A DNA stretch of 35,549 bases from the NCBI GenBank assembly GCA_948469815.1, contig CAOKMR010000016.1:1-35549 (forward strand), read 5' to 3'. The translations under genes were made by a program, and so were the position numbers. This DNA is from an uncultured Clostridiaceae bacterium (lineage in GTDB: Bacteria; Bacillota; Clostridia; TANB77; CAG-508). Shown here piece by piece: positions 7,086 through 15,296 of the stretch. Position 1 is the first letter of the stretch. Each line of letters begins with the position of its first letter. The notes under the pieces were generated by a model. That model was not told where the DNA came from, ran no database searches, and worked only from the letters and a program-made list of their open reading frames with translations.

Positions 7086-7154
7086 GATTTATATTTAATT
7101 TTTTCAAAAGAAATTTTATTATAAAGTTATTTTGCAATATCCTTTTTATTAGAA

Positions 7155-7643
7155 TTAGCTTTCTATTCGTACTGTGAGTTCTTCTTTCATTTTATTTAAG
7201 TCATTTTCAACATCTGTAAATATCACTTTTTTTCCTTGTTTAATTAGTCCCATTATTTTATAAAAATTATTTTCTAAATCTTTTGCTACCTTGTCAATTA
7301 CTTTAGCTTCAACTCCATTTATTATATGTACATGGTCTACATATTTTTCTATTGTTGGGAACATATTTTGTAAAAGAAATACTGAATCTTGTCCTAAGAA
7401 TTTTTCTATTAGTATAGTATCACAGTTTCCATACTTTTTTATCTTCTTATCTCTTATTTCTTTGTATTTTTCTACTTTGCTACTCATTGGAATAAACCAC
7501 AAAATATCTGATTTTTTCTCTTTTACACAAAAATAAGTAGGTCTTGCTTTTCCATTTTCATGATTTCTCATAAGTGTCTTATCTTTTACCACATTAAAAT
7601 ATTCTTCTTTTATATGATATACATATCCTTTTTTTATTTCCAT
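7155..7643 (-). CDS. cptN: Type III toxin of the CptN/ToxN endoribonuclease family
   Basis: The 162-residue protein begins MEIKKGYVYHIKEEYFNVV. It contains ENGKARPTYFCVKEKKSDI, WFIPMSSKVEKYKEIRDKK, YGNCDTILIEKFLGQDSVFL and a QNMFPTIEKYVDHVHIING stretch, the layout I know for CptIN family toxins. These are RNases that cut their own antitoxin RNA into repeat units and are then held inactive by it. Directly upstream are two 50-base RNA repeats with pseudoknot potential, preceded by a consensus promoter and followed by a hairpin before the gene. That is the full type III toxin-antitoxin order. A GGAG site lies before the ATG. I am confident in the system, and fairly so in the CptN rather than ToxN branch. 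Confidence 0.85.
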   Translation of the reverse strand: MEIKKGYVYHIKEEYFNVVKDKTLMRNHENGKARPTYFCVKEKKSDILWFIPMSSKVEKYKEIRDKKIKKYGNCDTILIEKFLGQDSVFLLQNMFPTIEKYVDHVHIINGVEAKVIDKVAKDLENNFYKIMGLIKQGKKVIFTDVENDLNKMKEELTVRIES

Positions 7644-7666
7644 ATTAACTCCATTCTATAATGAAA

Positions 7667-7690
7667 CCTCCCTTATATTTCAAAGGGAGG
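7667..7690 (-). terminator. Leaky terminator between antitoxin RNA and toxin gene
   Basis: On the minus strand CCTCCCTT and AAGGGAGG form an eight-base-pair stem around an eight-base loop, followed by TTTCATT. It lies between the RNA repeats and the toxin start. In type III systems such a hairpin keeps antitoxin RNA in excess over toxin mRNA. Confidence 0.8.
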
Positions 7691-7704
7691 ACATATTATT
7701 TTCA

Positions 7705-7804
7705 TTTGGGATAATTTATTAGCCGCACCACCCAAGAGCGACACATATTTATCGTTTGGGATAATTTGTTAGTCGCACCACCCAAGAGCGACATAATATT
7801 TTCT
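7705..7804 (-). ncRNA. cptI: Type III antitoxin RNA: two tandem 50-base pseudoknot repeats
   Basis: Two tandem units of 50 bases (7755-7804 and 7705-7754) share about 39 bases with only two differences. On the minus strand each unit can fold as an H-type pseudoknot. GTCGC pairs with GCGAC (GCGGC in the second unit, keeping the pair through a G-U wobble). TTGGG in the loop pairs with CCCAA downstream. This is the expected antitoxin form, in which the toxin cuts the precursor between units and each unit inhibits one toxin. The promoter lies directly upstream and the terminator directly downstream. Two units fit the short arrays I recall for the CptI group. Confidence 0.85.
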
Positions 7805-7814
7805 TGTTAAGTTA

Positions 7815-7843
7815 ATTATAGAATATTTTTTTACTATTGTCAA
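7815..7843 (-). promoter_or_regulatory. Consensus promoter of the antitoxin RNA
   Basis: On the minus strand TTGACA (7843-7838) and TATAAT (7820-7815) are 17 bases apart, both perfect consensus. Transcription would start near 7808, just ahead of the first repeat. An overlapping GTTAAGTT/AACTTAAC inverted repeat (about 7805-7852) flanks it. Confidence 0.85.
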
Positions 7844-7932
7844 CAACTTAACTTCATTTTTATTATATGCAATATTCATTTTATTATTGATACAACTTAA
7901 TATTTTAATTAATTAAAACTAGAGAATTTTTA

Positions 7933-8412
7933 TTAATTAATTCTATCTGCAAGTTCTAATGGTGAATATGTGCATATAAGAACTGGTCTTTTTGTATTTA
8001 TAATTTTTTCAATATACTGTTTTGTTTTAATAATGATTATTACTCTATCAGAAGTAGATATCTCGTCAATTTTTTCAAATAATGTATCTGTTTCTAATTC
8101 TTTTATTGCAATAATATCATATGTAAATTCATCTGTTTTCATAGTTACATTTATAGGATATTTTGCTTTTTTTAGTTTTGGACTTCTATCTAAATATTGC
8201 ATAACTACATCAAATGCTACTATGTTTCTATTGTTTATCTCTTTATTATTATACTTTAGTATTTTTGTATTTATATCTTTAGTTATAGCCTTACTTGCAA
8301 TTAAACAATTAATGTCTTTTTCAGTACAATTACATATTCTTAAAATGTGTTCTTCTCTTAATGATTGAAAATCCCATAAAAGTTTTATTATCTGTTTTTG
8401 CTTATCATTCAT
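7933..8412 (-). CDS. Winged-helix conjugative-element protein, DUF5697-like
   Basis: The 159-residue protein starts MNDKQKQIIKLLWDFQSLRE and continues EHILRICNCTEKDINCLIAS. This winged-helix N-terminus is followed by an alpha/beta C-terminal part (YDIIAIKELETDTLFEKIDE, VIIIIKTKQYIEKIIN). I recall this layout as DUF5697 in Firmicute conjugative elements; the function is unknown. I chose the ATG at 8412 rather than the upstream GTG, because it overlaps the stop of the S1 gene (ATGAATGA), the usual coupled arrangement. It resembles the larger winged-helix protein at 11031 in plan. Confidence 0.6.
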   Translation of the reverse strand: MNDKQKQIIKLLWDFQSLREEHILRICNCTEKDINCLIASKAITKDINTKILKYNNKEINNRNIVAFDVVMQYLDRSPKLKKAKYPINVTMKTDEFTYDIIAIKELETDTLFEKIDEISTSDRVIIIIKTKQYIEKIINTKRPVLICTYSPLELADRIN

Positions 8413-9220
8413 TTGCATCACTTCCAATTATTTTAACTAATGAACTATAAACTTTTCTTTTTTCAGGAATTATCTTATATATCTTAACAATTACTTTTTC
8501 TTTTGGAAATGGTGGTCTGTTTAACCATGTCGGTAAAATACATATTGTATCTACTCCTTGTGCAATATTAACAAATATTCCATCATCTGTGTATCCTGTA
8601 ACCTCTCCTAAATATTCCCCTTTTTCTGTAAAATCTTTTCTAATACTTTTAAATGGATCTTCTAATAAATCTTTAACAGATATTTTTACAGTTTTACTTT
8701 CCTCTGATATTTCTTTAATAATTACCTTTATTTGCTCATTTACTTTATACATTTTTGATAAATCTTCTATATATCCATATTGTAAATCTTGTGCTTTCAT
8801 AATAAAGTCTATTCCTATACATTCAATCCTTATAAATTTTCTCCAAACACCTACTACTTTTGCATAAATTTTGTCTCCTATTTCAACCTTCTTAACGTTT
8901 ATTTCTTGTAATCTCTCCATTGCTTTTATTCTTGAGCCTACTGCCTTTACACTTGTTTTATCCGCTTCTACTATAATGAATTTTATTTCTGCTCCCATCA
9001 TATTTCTAAGTAATTTCTTATCGTTATTAAAATCACTCGCCATTTCTGTAGCTGGTATTAAAACTTTTATACCTTTAAAATCTACAATAGCACATGTAAT
9101 GTAATCATCTTTCATTTTTTCAATTTCTATTGCAATTATCTTTCCTGATAAAATTTTGCCTCTTTCTTTAGATGAATTAATATTTTGCCATATTATTTTT
9201 TCTTGCAATTCATCTGTCAT
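8405..9220 (-). CDS. S1 RNA-binding domain protein of the conjugative element
   Basis: The 271-residue protein has three S1-like segments: about 22-95 (GKILSGKIIAIEIEKMKDDY...VLIPATEM), about 113-185 (VEIGDKIYAKVVGVWRKFIR) and about 200-265 (KGEYLGEVTGYTDDGIFVNI). Each starts with the typical G-x-I/V-x-G-x-V beta strand pattern. Ribosomal S1-like proteins of this size are common cargo in Firmicute conjugative elements next to the coupling protein. They presumably bind RNA or single-stranded DNA. It is coupled to the 7933 gene downstream and lies 54 bases after the coupling protein gene. Confidence 0.75.
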   Translation of the reverse strand: MTDELQEKIIWQNINSSKERGKILSGKIIAIEIEKMKDDYITCAIVDFKGIKVLIPATEMASDFNNDKKLLRNMMGAEIKFIIVEADKTSVKAVGSRIKAMERLQEINVKKVEIGDKIYAKVVGVWRKFIRIECIGIDFIMKAQDLQYGYIEDLSKMYKVNEQIKVIIKEISEESKTVKISVKDLLEDPFKSIRKDFTEKGEYLGEVTGYTDDGIFVNIAQGVDTICILPTWLNRPPFPKEKVIVKIYKIIPEKRKVYSSLVKIIGSDANE

Positions 9221-9274
9221 AACTTCTCACCTTCTTACTAATTTAATTTTAGTACAAGTATAAACTTATACATA

Positions 9275-11053
9275 TTAAAAATCTTTAAAACTAAGATTTT
9301 TCTTTTTTGTTTGTTTCTTATTTTTTTCGCTAATTACATTATCTTTAAATCTTTCCTTTTGTTCTTCTAATGTCATATCTTCTAGTTTATCTGCCTCACT
9401 ATGCTTTGAATAGTCATATTTATTACATATAAAAGGTTTTCTACCTCTAACAATTACAATTTCTTTGTTGTTATCTAATTTTAATAATTCATCTGGATTC
9501 ATTAAGTTTCTCTTATTCGTTGATACATTCTCCATTCCATATGTAAATTTACCGTCAAAACCTGCCTCTTTTCTTATTGCATTTGTTTCTACTGTAGCAA
9601 CTCCTAAATACTCAGTTATATATTCTGCTGTTAAAATATCTCCTGCTCCCATACAAATTTTTGTATCTGCATTTCCTAATATCTCTTGCCATACATCATT
9701 ATCATATCTGTTTTTTAATTGTGCAATGTTTTGAAATATCATAAATATATTAATTCCTCTGCTCCTTGTTGTTGCTAATTTCTTTTCAAAGTCAACTATT
9801 CTTCCTATATTGGTAAACTCATCTAATATTAATGATGTTTCAACTTTTAACTTTCCATTTGGGTTTTCATCTGCTTGCTTTATAAGTTTTATAAATAAAA
9901 ATGAGAAGAATAATGTTGAAAGGAAGTCAAATGCACTGTTTGTATCGCTTGTAACTACAAATACGCAAGTTTTTCTATTTCCAATATTCTCAAAATTTAT
10001 TTCATCTTTATTAGTAATGTTTCTTATTTTATCAGTCTGAAATATTTGTAGCCTTGTTGCTAAACCTGTTACAATAGACTGTTTTACAATGTCTGTTGCT
10101 TGTGCATATATGTTATAGCTTAATCTTGTTGGTCCTGAAGTATTAAAAAATATGTTATCTATTTGCTTTATATTTCCACTTGCTAAAGCATCATAAATAA
10201 ATCCCATACTCTTGTCTTCTTCTTTCTCTACATAGTTAATTACATATAGTAACAATGCTTTTAATAAGTTTTGTTCTCCTCTGTTCCAGAACTGGTCTCC
10301 ACCTGACCTTCTGTCTAATTGTGTTCCTTCTATAACTATTTGACTGAAAATCTGTGCATCTGTTTCATCTTCCACAAATTTTATAAACCTTGCACCATTT
10401 GAAAGTGTTGGATTTACTAAGTTAAATACTTCAACATCATAATCTTTACTTTCAAGATACTTTGATAGTTTTCTATATAGTTCTCCTTTTGGATCTGTAA
10501 AAACTAAACTCATATTTCTATTAACTGCCCTTTGCAATTCTTCTTGTGCTAATTCTATCCCATTTGGTATAGCAAACCCTCTTGATTTTTTACTTCCACT
10601 TGAACCAAATACTGCAATATTTTTATTCAAATATGTATCCATAGGAAGAGTTATGATTTCCTGGTTTTCTGTTTCTCCTAAAATTATTCCATCTCTTTTT
10701 CCTATGCTCAAATACTCTTGTATTTCTTCTTTAGTTCCCCAATCAGCAGTTCCAAACGTTCCATCTTTCTTTTTTAAGTTAATTCCTTCAACTTCTATCT
10801 TTGCATTTTGTTTTGTTGTTATTACATTCTTTACAACTAATACAATAATTAGATTACATATAATCCATGTAATAAAAATTGTTCCATTTCTAAATATTAC
10901 AGTAAACAAATTTAATAAGTTAATATCTATTGTGTTTAAATCTGTTTGAAAGCATTTTTCTAATAATTTCATAAATCCATTTATGGCTGGTACTAAAATA
11001 ATGTATGAAGTTAAAAAAAATAAGGTTATCTTAACCTTTTTGTCTGTTTTCAT
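9275..11053 (-). CDS. virD4: VirD4/TraG-type type IV coupling protein
   Basis: The 592-residue ATPase brings the relaxase-DNA complex to the conjugation channel. It has two N-terminal membrane segments (about 8-28 and 56-76), a P-loop at about 148-160 (VFGSSGSKKSRGF), Walker B LILDEFTNIG near 405 and ATTRSRGINIFMIFQNIAQL shortly after, all typical of VirD4/TraG. The glycine before the P-loop lysine is replaced by Lys (GSSGSKKS), a variant also seen in clostridial relatives. The start follows AGGAGG and overlaps the upstream winged-helix gene by 23 bases. The C-terminal tail is Lys-rich. It is the best marker that this region is a conjugative element. Confidence 0.92.
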   Translation of the reverse strand: MKTDKKVKITLFFLTSYIILVPAINGFMKLLEKCFQTDLNTIDINLLNLFTVIFRNGTIFITWIICNLIIVLVVKNVITTKQNAKIEVEGINLKKKDGTFGTADWGTKEEIQEYLSIGKRDGIILGETENQEIITLPMDTYLNKNIAVFGSSGSKKSRGFAIPNGIELAQEELQRAVNRNMSLVFTDPKGELYRKLSKYLESKDYDVEVFNLVNPTLSNGARFIKFVEDETDAQIFSQIVIEGTQLDRRSGGDQFWNRGEQNLLKALLLYVINYVEKEEDKSMGFIYDALASGNIKQIDNIFFNTSGPTRLSYNIYAQATDIVKQSIVTGLATRLQIFQTDKIRNITNKDEINFENIGNRKTCVFVVTSDTNSAFDFLSTLFFSFLFIKLIKQADENPNGKLKVETSLILDEFTNIGRIVDFEKKLATTRSRGINIFMIFQNIAQLKNRYDNDVWQEILGNADTKICMGAGDILTAEYITEYLGVATVETNAIRKEAGFDGKFTYGMENVSTNKRNLMNPDELLKLDNNKEIVIVRGRKPFICNKYDYSKHSEADKLEDMTLEEQKERFKDNVISEKNKKQTKKKNLSFKDF

Positions 11054-11915
11054 TTATACCTCCTAACCAATCATCAATTTCTATGATATTTGTTTTGTTA
11101 GTTAGTATTTCATTTATTTTTTCTTTATTCTCTTTTAAAGTTATAATATCTATTCTTCTATTTGTATTTCGATTATCATTATAAAATATATTTAATCTAT
11201 GAAGTTTTTCTGTATCTATGAAAGGCATTAAGATTATATATTTGTTATCTTCTGTCATATAGTCTGCATTTTCCCAATTAGATAATAATATTTCAGTATT
11301 CTTATAAATCTGTTTTGTTATCTGATAAAAGTCTATTTCATCAAGTTTTCTCATTATTAATAAATTTTTAGCTGTAGGCTTTATTATAACTGTCGATTCT
11401 TTACCAAATATAAATCTTTGACCATTATTCAATATATCAATATTTTCTATAAAAATTATAATATCTTCATAGTCTGTTATCTTTTTTATATCGTTTATGA
11501 TTTGACTTATATACGATATTTGCTTTTCTTTTGAAATATAATATACAACAATTTCTTTTCCTTGATATGTTAGTTTACCCAAATATTTTCTTGATGTTTG
11601 CGTAAGCATACTGTCATCTTTTAAATTCCAACTTGCTATAAAATCAATACTACTATCTATCGTTAATGTTGCAATCCTCGCAATCTCATTTAATCTATCT
11701 ACATATTCCTTTTTTCTGCAATAAAAACTATAGTCATATCCGAAATCTTTAACCATTCTTGTTCCTTTATCATCTAACTTTATATACAGTCTATTTATTC
11801 TCCTTATGTACTTTTCCTTTTCTAACACTTTTAGTCTTTTCCTATGATAATCTTTTGCTTTATATATCATTCTACAGTCTGAACTACGCATTATTTTATA
11901 CTTTCCTAAAAACAT
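11031..11915 (-). CDS. Winged-helix, replication-relaxation-like protein with a nonsense codon near its true start
   Basis: The 294-residue frame has an N-terminal winged-helix part (MRSSDCRMIYKAKDYHRKRL, VLEKEKYIRRINRLYIKLDD) and a C-terminal alpha/beta domain (IIIFIENIDILNNGQRFIFG). This layout recalls replication-relaxation family proteins encoded next to coupling proteins in mobile elements. The ATG at 11915 has no ribosome binding site. In the same frame, an ATG at 11957 after a strong AGGAGG reads MGKLD-stop-LGKDIEVL and then continues into this frame. The natural start is therefore probably 11957, with an ochre codon at 11942-11940. The gene may be inactive, reinitiate, or need read-through. 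It uses CGT as Arg. Confidence 0.6.
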   Translation of the reverse strand: MFLGKYKIMRSSDCRMIYKAKDYHRKRLKVLEKEKYIRRINRLYIKLDDKGTRMVKDFGYDYSFYCRKKEYVDRLNEIARIATLTIDSSIDFIASWNLKDDSMLTQTSRKYLGKLTYQGKEIVVYYISKEKQISYISQIINDIKKITDYEDIIIFIENIDILNNGQRFIFGKESTVIIKPTAKNLLIMRKLDEIDFYQITKQIYKNTEILLSNWENADYMTEDNKYIILMPFIDTEKLHRLNIFYNDNRNTNRRIDIITLKENKEKINEILTNKTNIIEIDDWLGGINENRQKG

Positions 11916-11994
11916 TAAAACTTCGATATCTTTTCCGAGTTAATCTAACTTTCCCATTGTATCCATTCCTCCTTTCTTTGCTTTTTTGATAAGA

Positions 11995-12056
11995 CACACC
12001 CATTTTTTTATTTTTCACGCTTACCCTGTTTCACACCCCTTAACCACGACACACCC
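11995..12056. repeat. Three CACACCC repeats in an intergenic region, possible protein-binding or oriT site
   Basis: CACACCC occurs at 11995-12001, 12032-12038 and 12050-12056, twice inside GACACACCC. The sequence lies between the 12134 gene and the leader of the winged-helix gene, in a C-rich stretch that differs from the surrounding T-rich DNA. Such arrays can be binding sites for replication or transfer proteins. No nick site or long inverted repeat is obvious. Confidence 0.35.
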
Positions 12057-12133
12057 TAAATTTCAGTTTTGCCTTATTTATCAAATATTTTTATTATATC
12101 AAAATATCCGTTTAACTTTTTCAAAAAAATGCC

Positions 12134-12751
12134 TTATTCGGACACTTTTAGGCTATCCGTTTTAACGGTATTTTGTATCCACTTTAACATTTTTTCACCC
12201 TTAAAAATATAAACTTCAGTATATGGATTTTTCTTTTTATCTGTTATTCCCATTACCCCATAAAACATATTTGCTATGTTATCATCTTCTATCACTTTTG
12301 ATAATACCAGTCCGTCTATAATAGGTTTTATAAACTTATTATCTATATCAATATTTTTTTGGTTTTCTACTACTTTTATAAAAACAAATACTAATTGATT
12401 ATTAAATAAATTTTTGTACTCTTTTGTTTTTTCCATTACATTTAGCATTATATTTTTATAGGCATAGTTATTAATATTTTTATATTTTGGTATTACTTCA
12501 GGAATATATATTTTCAAAATATCATCCTCAACTGTTGCTTTATATCTATTGTTCAAATAATTAATTTTGTCCTGTTCATTTACTTCATATTTTGCTTTTA
12601 ACTTGATTTTATTAAATATGTTATATCTTATCCTTTCTAAACTTCTTAGGTAATTCTCTACATGTTTACATTCAATAATTTCTTGATTATTGATAATAAA
12701 CTCTGTTTCATCTCTTAAATTTTCTAAGTCTGTTAAAATTTCTTTTTGCAT
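12134..12751 (-). CDS. RusA-like nuclease-fold protein of the conjugative element
   Basis: The 205-residue protein has a coiled N-terminal half and a C-terminal half with NIDIDNKFIKPIIDGLVLSK followed by VIEDDNIANMFYGVMGITDK. The DIDN...KPIIDGL...EDD pattern is the acidic core of RusA-type Holliday junction resolvases (D-x-DN...LLDAL...DD). Neighbouring transfer genes suggest a role in processing element DNA. The N-terminal extension is longer than in RusA (about 120 residues), so this is a relative or a divergent member. It is preceded by a CTCCTTTCG ribosome binding site and a terminator at 12778. Confidence 0.5.
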   Translation of the reverse strand: MQKEILTDLENLRDETEFIINNQEIIECKHVENYLRSLERIRYNIFNKIKLKAKYEVNEQDKINYLNNRYKATVEDDILKIYIPEVIPKYKNINNYAYKNIMLNVMEKTKEYKNLFNNQLVFVFIKVVENQKNIDIDNKFIKPIIDGLVLSKVIEDDNIANMFYGVMGITDKKKNPYTEVYIFKGEKMLKWIQNTVKTDSLKVSE

Positions 12752-12777
12752 ATTTTTCTCCTTTCGTTAAAAAAATA

Positions 12778-12812
12778 GAAGGTGCAAAAGTTTTTTAGCT
12801 TTTGCATCTTCT
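12778..12812 (-). terminator. Strong terminator between 12848 and 12751 genes
   Basis: GAAGGTGCAAAAG (12778-12790) pairs with CTTTTGCATCTTC (12799-12811), followed on the minus strand by TATTTTTTT. It isolates the 12848 gene from the RusA-like gene. Confidence 0.85.
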
Positions 12813-12847
12813 TATCAAATAATCTCACATGTAATTTATTATTTTAC

Positions 12848-13249
12848 TTATTTTTTATCAGCAATTATACTTAATAGATTTTTAAAGTTTTCAGTATATT
12901 CAAATAGCACTTTAGATTGCTTATAAGGATGATAACCTCGCCCCTTATCGCCTTCACGTATTCCATTATTTAATTTTTCTTTCAAAGTCAAATAAGGATA
13001 AGACATATTAGGATTGTTCTTATAATTCCAAATAATAATTATATTATATTTCAAAAATATTTTAATAACATATGTACAATTTTTATTTTTCACGCTTTTT
13101 GGTCCATATAATTCTTTTCTTTCTCCACTACCTTCTCCATTTCCAACTCTAGCTATTTCAAATAAATCTATACTTAAATAATTCTCTTTACAAAAATCAT
13201 TTAGTATCTTCTCTAATTGACTATTCTCGATAATTTTCTCGTTTCTCAT
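12848..13249 (-). CDS. Unknown protein sharing a promoter element with the 15041 gene
   Basis: The 133-residue soluble protein is not one I recognise. It contains ARVGNGEGSGERKELYGPKS near residue 33 and a hydrophobic strand, YVIKIFLKYNIIIIWNYK. The rest is charged, with a YPYLTLKEKLNNGIREGDKG stretch. It has its own promoter region (13281-13330), which is 41/50 identical to that of the coiled-coil gene upstream, and its own terminator. It is therefore an independently transcribed gene, probably co-regulated with that neighbour. Confidence 0.5.
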   Translation of the reverse strand: MRNEKIIENSQLEKILNDFCKENYLSIDLFEIARVGNGEGSGERKELYGPKSVKNKNCTYVIKIFLKYNIIIIWNYKNNPNMSYPYLTLKEKLNNGIREGDKGRGYHPYKQSKVLFEYTENFKNLLSIIADKK

Positions 13250-13280
13250 TTATTTTCTCCTCTCTAAATTACTAGTCTCA

Positions 13281-13330
13281 TATATTATAAACGTACAAAA
13301 TACTCTATATTTTTCATGATAATTCTATCT
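13281..13330 (-). promoter_or_regulatory. Conserved promoter element, copy A
   Basis: On the minus strand a TATAAT-type box (13288-13281 region) is preceded by a conserved block containing AAATATAGAGTA and TAGAATTAT. Copy B at 15121-15170 matches it at 41 of 50 positions. The match stops outside this block, as expected for a kept promoter and regulator site rather than a recent duplication. Confidence 0.6.
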
Positions 13331-13349
13331 TTAATACATCCAAAAATTT

Positions 13350-15041
13350 TTATACCCTATCCATAAAATTCATAAAAGCAATAGCTTTAGTATAATTAGC
13401 TGTCTTTTTTGAATAGTATGCGGTTACTTTTGTGTTATATGCTATTTCATTAGTGTTGTCGATTATCTCATCTAATTTAGCAACTTGAACAACTTGCAAT
13501 ATATTATTAACAAGTAATTGTGAATCTATATTTTCTAACGTATTATTAATTGATTTTAATTGATTATAAATATAATATTGATTTTCTTTTATTTCTTCAA
13601 GAGAATCTACTATAGCATCAAGTTTATTTATAATTATATCTGTTCTAGATTCTTGTTCATATAAATTATATGCACCAGTATTCGTATCAAGAGTACTGCA
13701 TCTTCCTGACATAAAATAATCTATAAAACTAGACATCGCAATATAATTTCTATATTTTCCATATATAATATTATAACTATACATTTTGTTTTGTATTTCA
13801 ATATCTTTTTTTATGTTTTCGATAATAAATTCTAATTCATATTCAATAGCTTTAAGTTTTTTATAACCCTCTTTGTCTAGGAGTATTTCTTCAAGTTCTT
13901 TTGGTTCATTATCTAATAAATTATGTAGTTCTGCATCTTTTTTCTCTAGCATCATCTTATCATCTTTTACTTTATTCTCATACTCTTCTAATTCTTCTTC
14001 GTATAATTTTTCATTTTGTTTTTTTGCTTCTTCTTTTATCTTTTCTACTTCCTTGTCATAATTATCGATATCATTATTATATTTTTCCAATTCTTTATTA
14101 TATACGGACATATCTTTATTAAATTGCTGTAATAATTGCTTGTTTTCTTCTTCAACTTTTTTCTTATTAAATAAATTTGCTTTTTTCAAAACTGGTTCTT
14201 CTGGCTTAGTTAAATTAAACATTGGTTTTTTAGGTAAATCTATATTAATATTATTTTTCAAAGTTGGTTTATTTTCTATCTTATTATTTAAAGCTTTTAT
14301 ATTCTTTTTTAATTCGCTTACTTTGTTCTCTATTTCACAATTTGCATTAACAAACTCGTCAAAATAATCATACATAATCAAATGTTCTCTTTCTTTTGCT
14401 AATGAATTATATCTTCTTTTTAAAGAAAAAATATCACTATCTAAATCTACAATATTTTTCATATAATCAATTAGTTTTTCTTTATTGAGGGTTATTTTAT
14501 TGGAATCATAGTCAGAATCAGAAAGTTCAAAATCCTTTTTATATTTCTCAATAATGCTATCTATATTTTTAACATGCTTATCTGGTAGATTATTAAATAC
14601 TGTCATATATTTACTTAACATTTTGTTTATCTGTTGAATGTAGTCTTTTTTCAACCTAAAACTAGCCGTATCCACATGCCTTTCATCAGAATCTAAATTT
14701 TCAATTAAACCAACTTTTTTCAGACTCAGACATTTCACAGTAAACTCCCAACTCTTTTTTGTATCACTCATGTGTGAAATTTCTTCATTTGTATCATCTA
14801 TAATACTTAGTGCATCCGCCTTCTCTTCATGCAATATTATATGTCTATGTGCATTTTCAAAAAAAATAAGTAAATTCCAGATAACCTTTGATCTTTGTTC
14901 TATTTCTGGCTTTAATTCATTACGAGCAATTGTTTTTATTAACTCAATAACATCTTTATTATTCTCTGCAAAATAATAACAATATATTAATTCTTTTTCC
15001 ATTGTTGTTAAATCAGAAATATTTTTTATTTTTCTATTCAT
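13350..15041 (-). CDS. Large coiled-coil cytoplasmic protein of unknown function
   Basis: The 563-residue protein starts at the ATG at 15041, because AAGGAGG lies just before it; an upstream in-frame ATG at 15056 would include the ribosome binding site. Residues 1-150 form a globular helical domain. About 195-400 is heptad-rich coiled coil with a Pro-rich break (LPKKPMFNLTKPEEPVLKK). The conserved-looking C-terminal part has SGRCSTLDTNTGAYNLYEQE, a second coiled coil, and a terminal NTKVTAYYSKKTANYTKAIA motif. There is no membrane segment. I do not recognise a family name. It sits alone, with its own promoter, between transfer genes. A role in element maintenance or defence is conceivable but not shown. 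Confidence 0.6.
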   Translation of the reverse strand: MNRKIKNISDLTTMEKELIYCYYFAENNKDVIELIKTIARNELKPEIEQRSKVIWNLLIFFENAHRHIILHEEKADALSIIDDTNEEISHMSDTKKSWEFTVKCLSLKKVGLIENLDSDERHVDTASFRLKKDYIQQINKMLSKYMTVFNNLPDKHVKNIDSIIEKYKKDFELSDSDYDSNKITLNKEKLIDYMKNIVDLDSDIFSLKRRYNSLAKEREHLIMYDYFDEFVNANCEIENKVSELKKNIKALNNKIENKPTLKNNINIDLPKKPMFNLTKPEEPVLKKANLFNKKKVEEENKQLLQQFNKDMSVYNKELEKYNNDIDNYDKEVEKIKEEAKKQNEKLYEEELEEYENKVKDDKMMLEKKDAELHNLLDNEPKELEEILLDKEGYKKLKAIEYELEFIIENIKKDIEIQNKMYSYNIIYGKYRNYIAMSSFIDYFMSGRCSTLDTNTGAYNLYEQESRTDIIINKLDAIVDSLEEIKENQYYIYNQLKSINNTLENIDSQLLVNNILQVVQVAKLDEIIDNTNEIAYNTKVTAYYSKKTANYTKAIAFMNFMDRV

Positions 15042-15120
15042 ATTAACCTCCTTCATTACTTTTCTTTATATATATTTTAGTTACATTTTTATTAGTAAGT
15101 TACTAACTATATATGGAGAT

Positions 15121-15170
15121 TATATTATAAAAATACAAATTAGTCTATATTTCTCACAATAATTCTATAC
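15121..15170 (-). promoter_or_regulatory. Conserved promoter element, copy B
   Basis: This is the same block as 13281-13330. It starts with the complement of TATAATATA and includes AAATATAGACTA and TAGAATTATTGTGAG on the minus strand. It is placed about 80 bases before the coiled-coil gene. The rest of 15061-15296 holds no gene and no other clear signal. Confidence 0.6.
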
Positions 15171-15296
15171 TTAAATAATAAAAAAAGTTAGTACATATTG
15201 CTAAAAAAACATTTTTTAAATTAGCCAATTCCACTTTTAACTTAAAAACCATTTCAACTTAGTAAGATAATATATACTTTTAAATCTTCTTACTTT

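Noticed and set aside
7705..7804. CRISPR array
   Set aside because: The two units are directly adjacent with no unique spacers, and they fold as pseudoknots next to a toxin gene.
7933..12751. Relaxase gene
   Set aside because: None of the proteins here shows the HxH or HUH motif of relaxases. The winged-helix and RusA-like proteins are not convincing substitutes.
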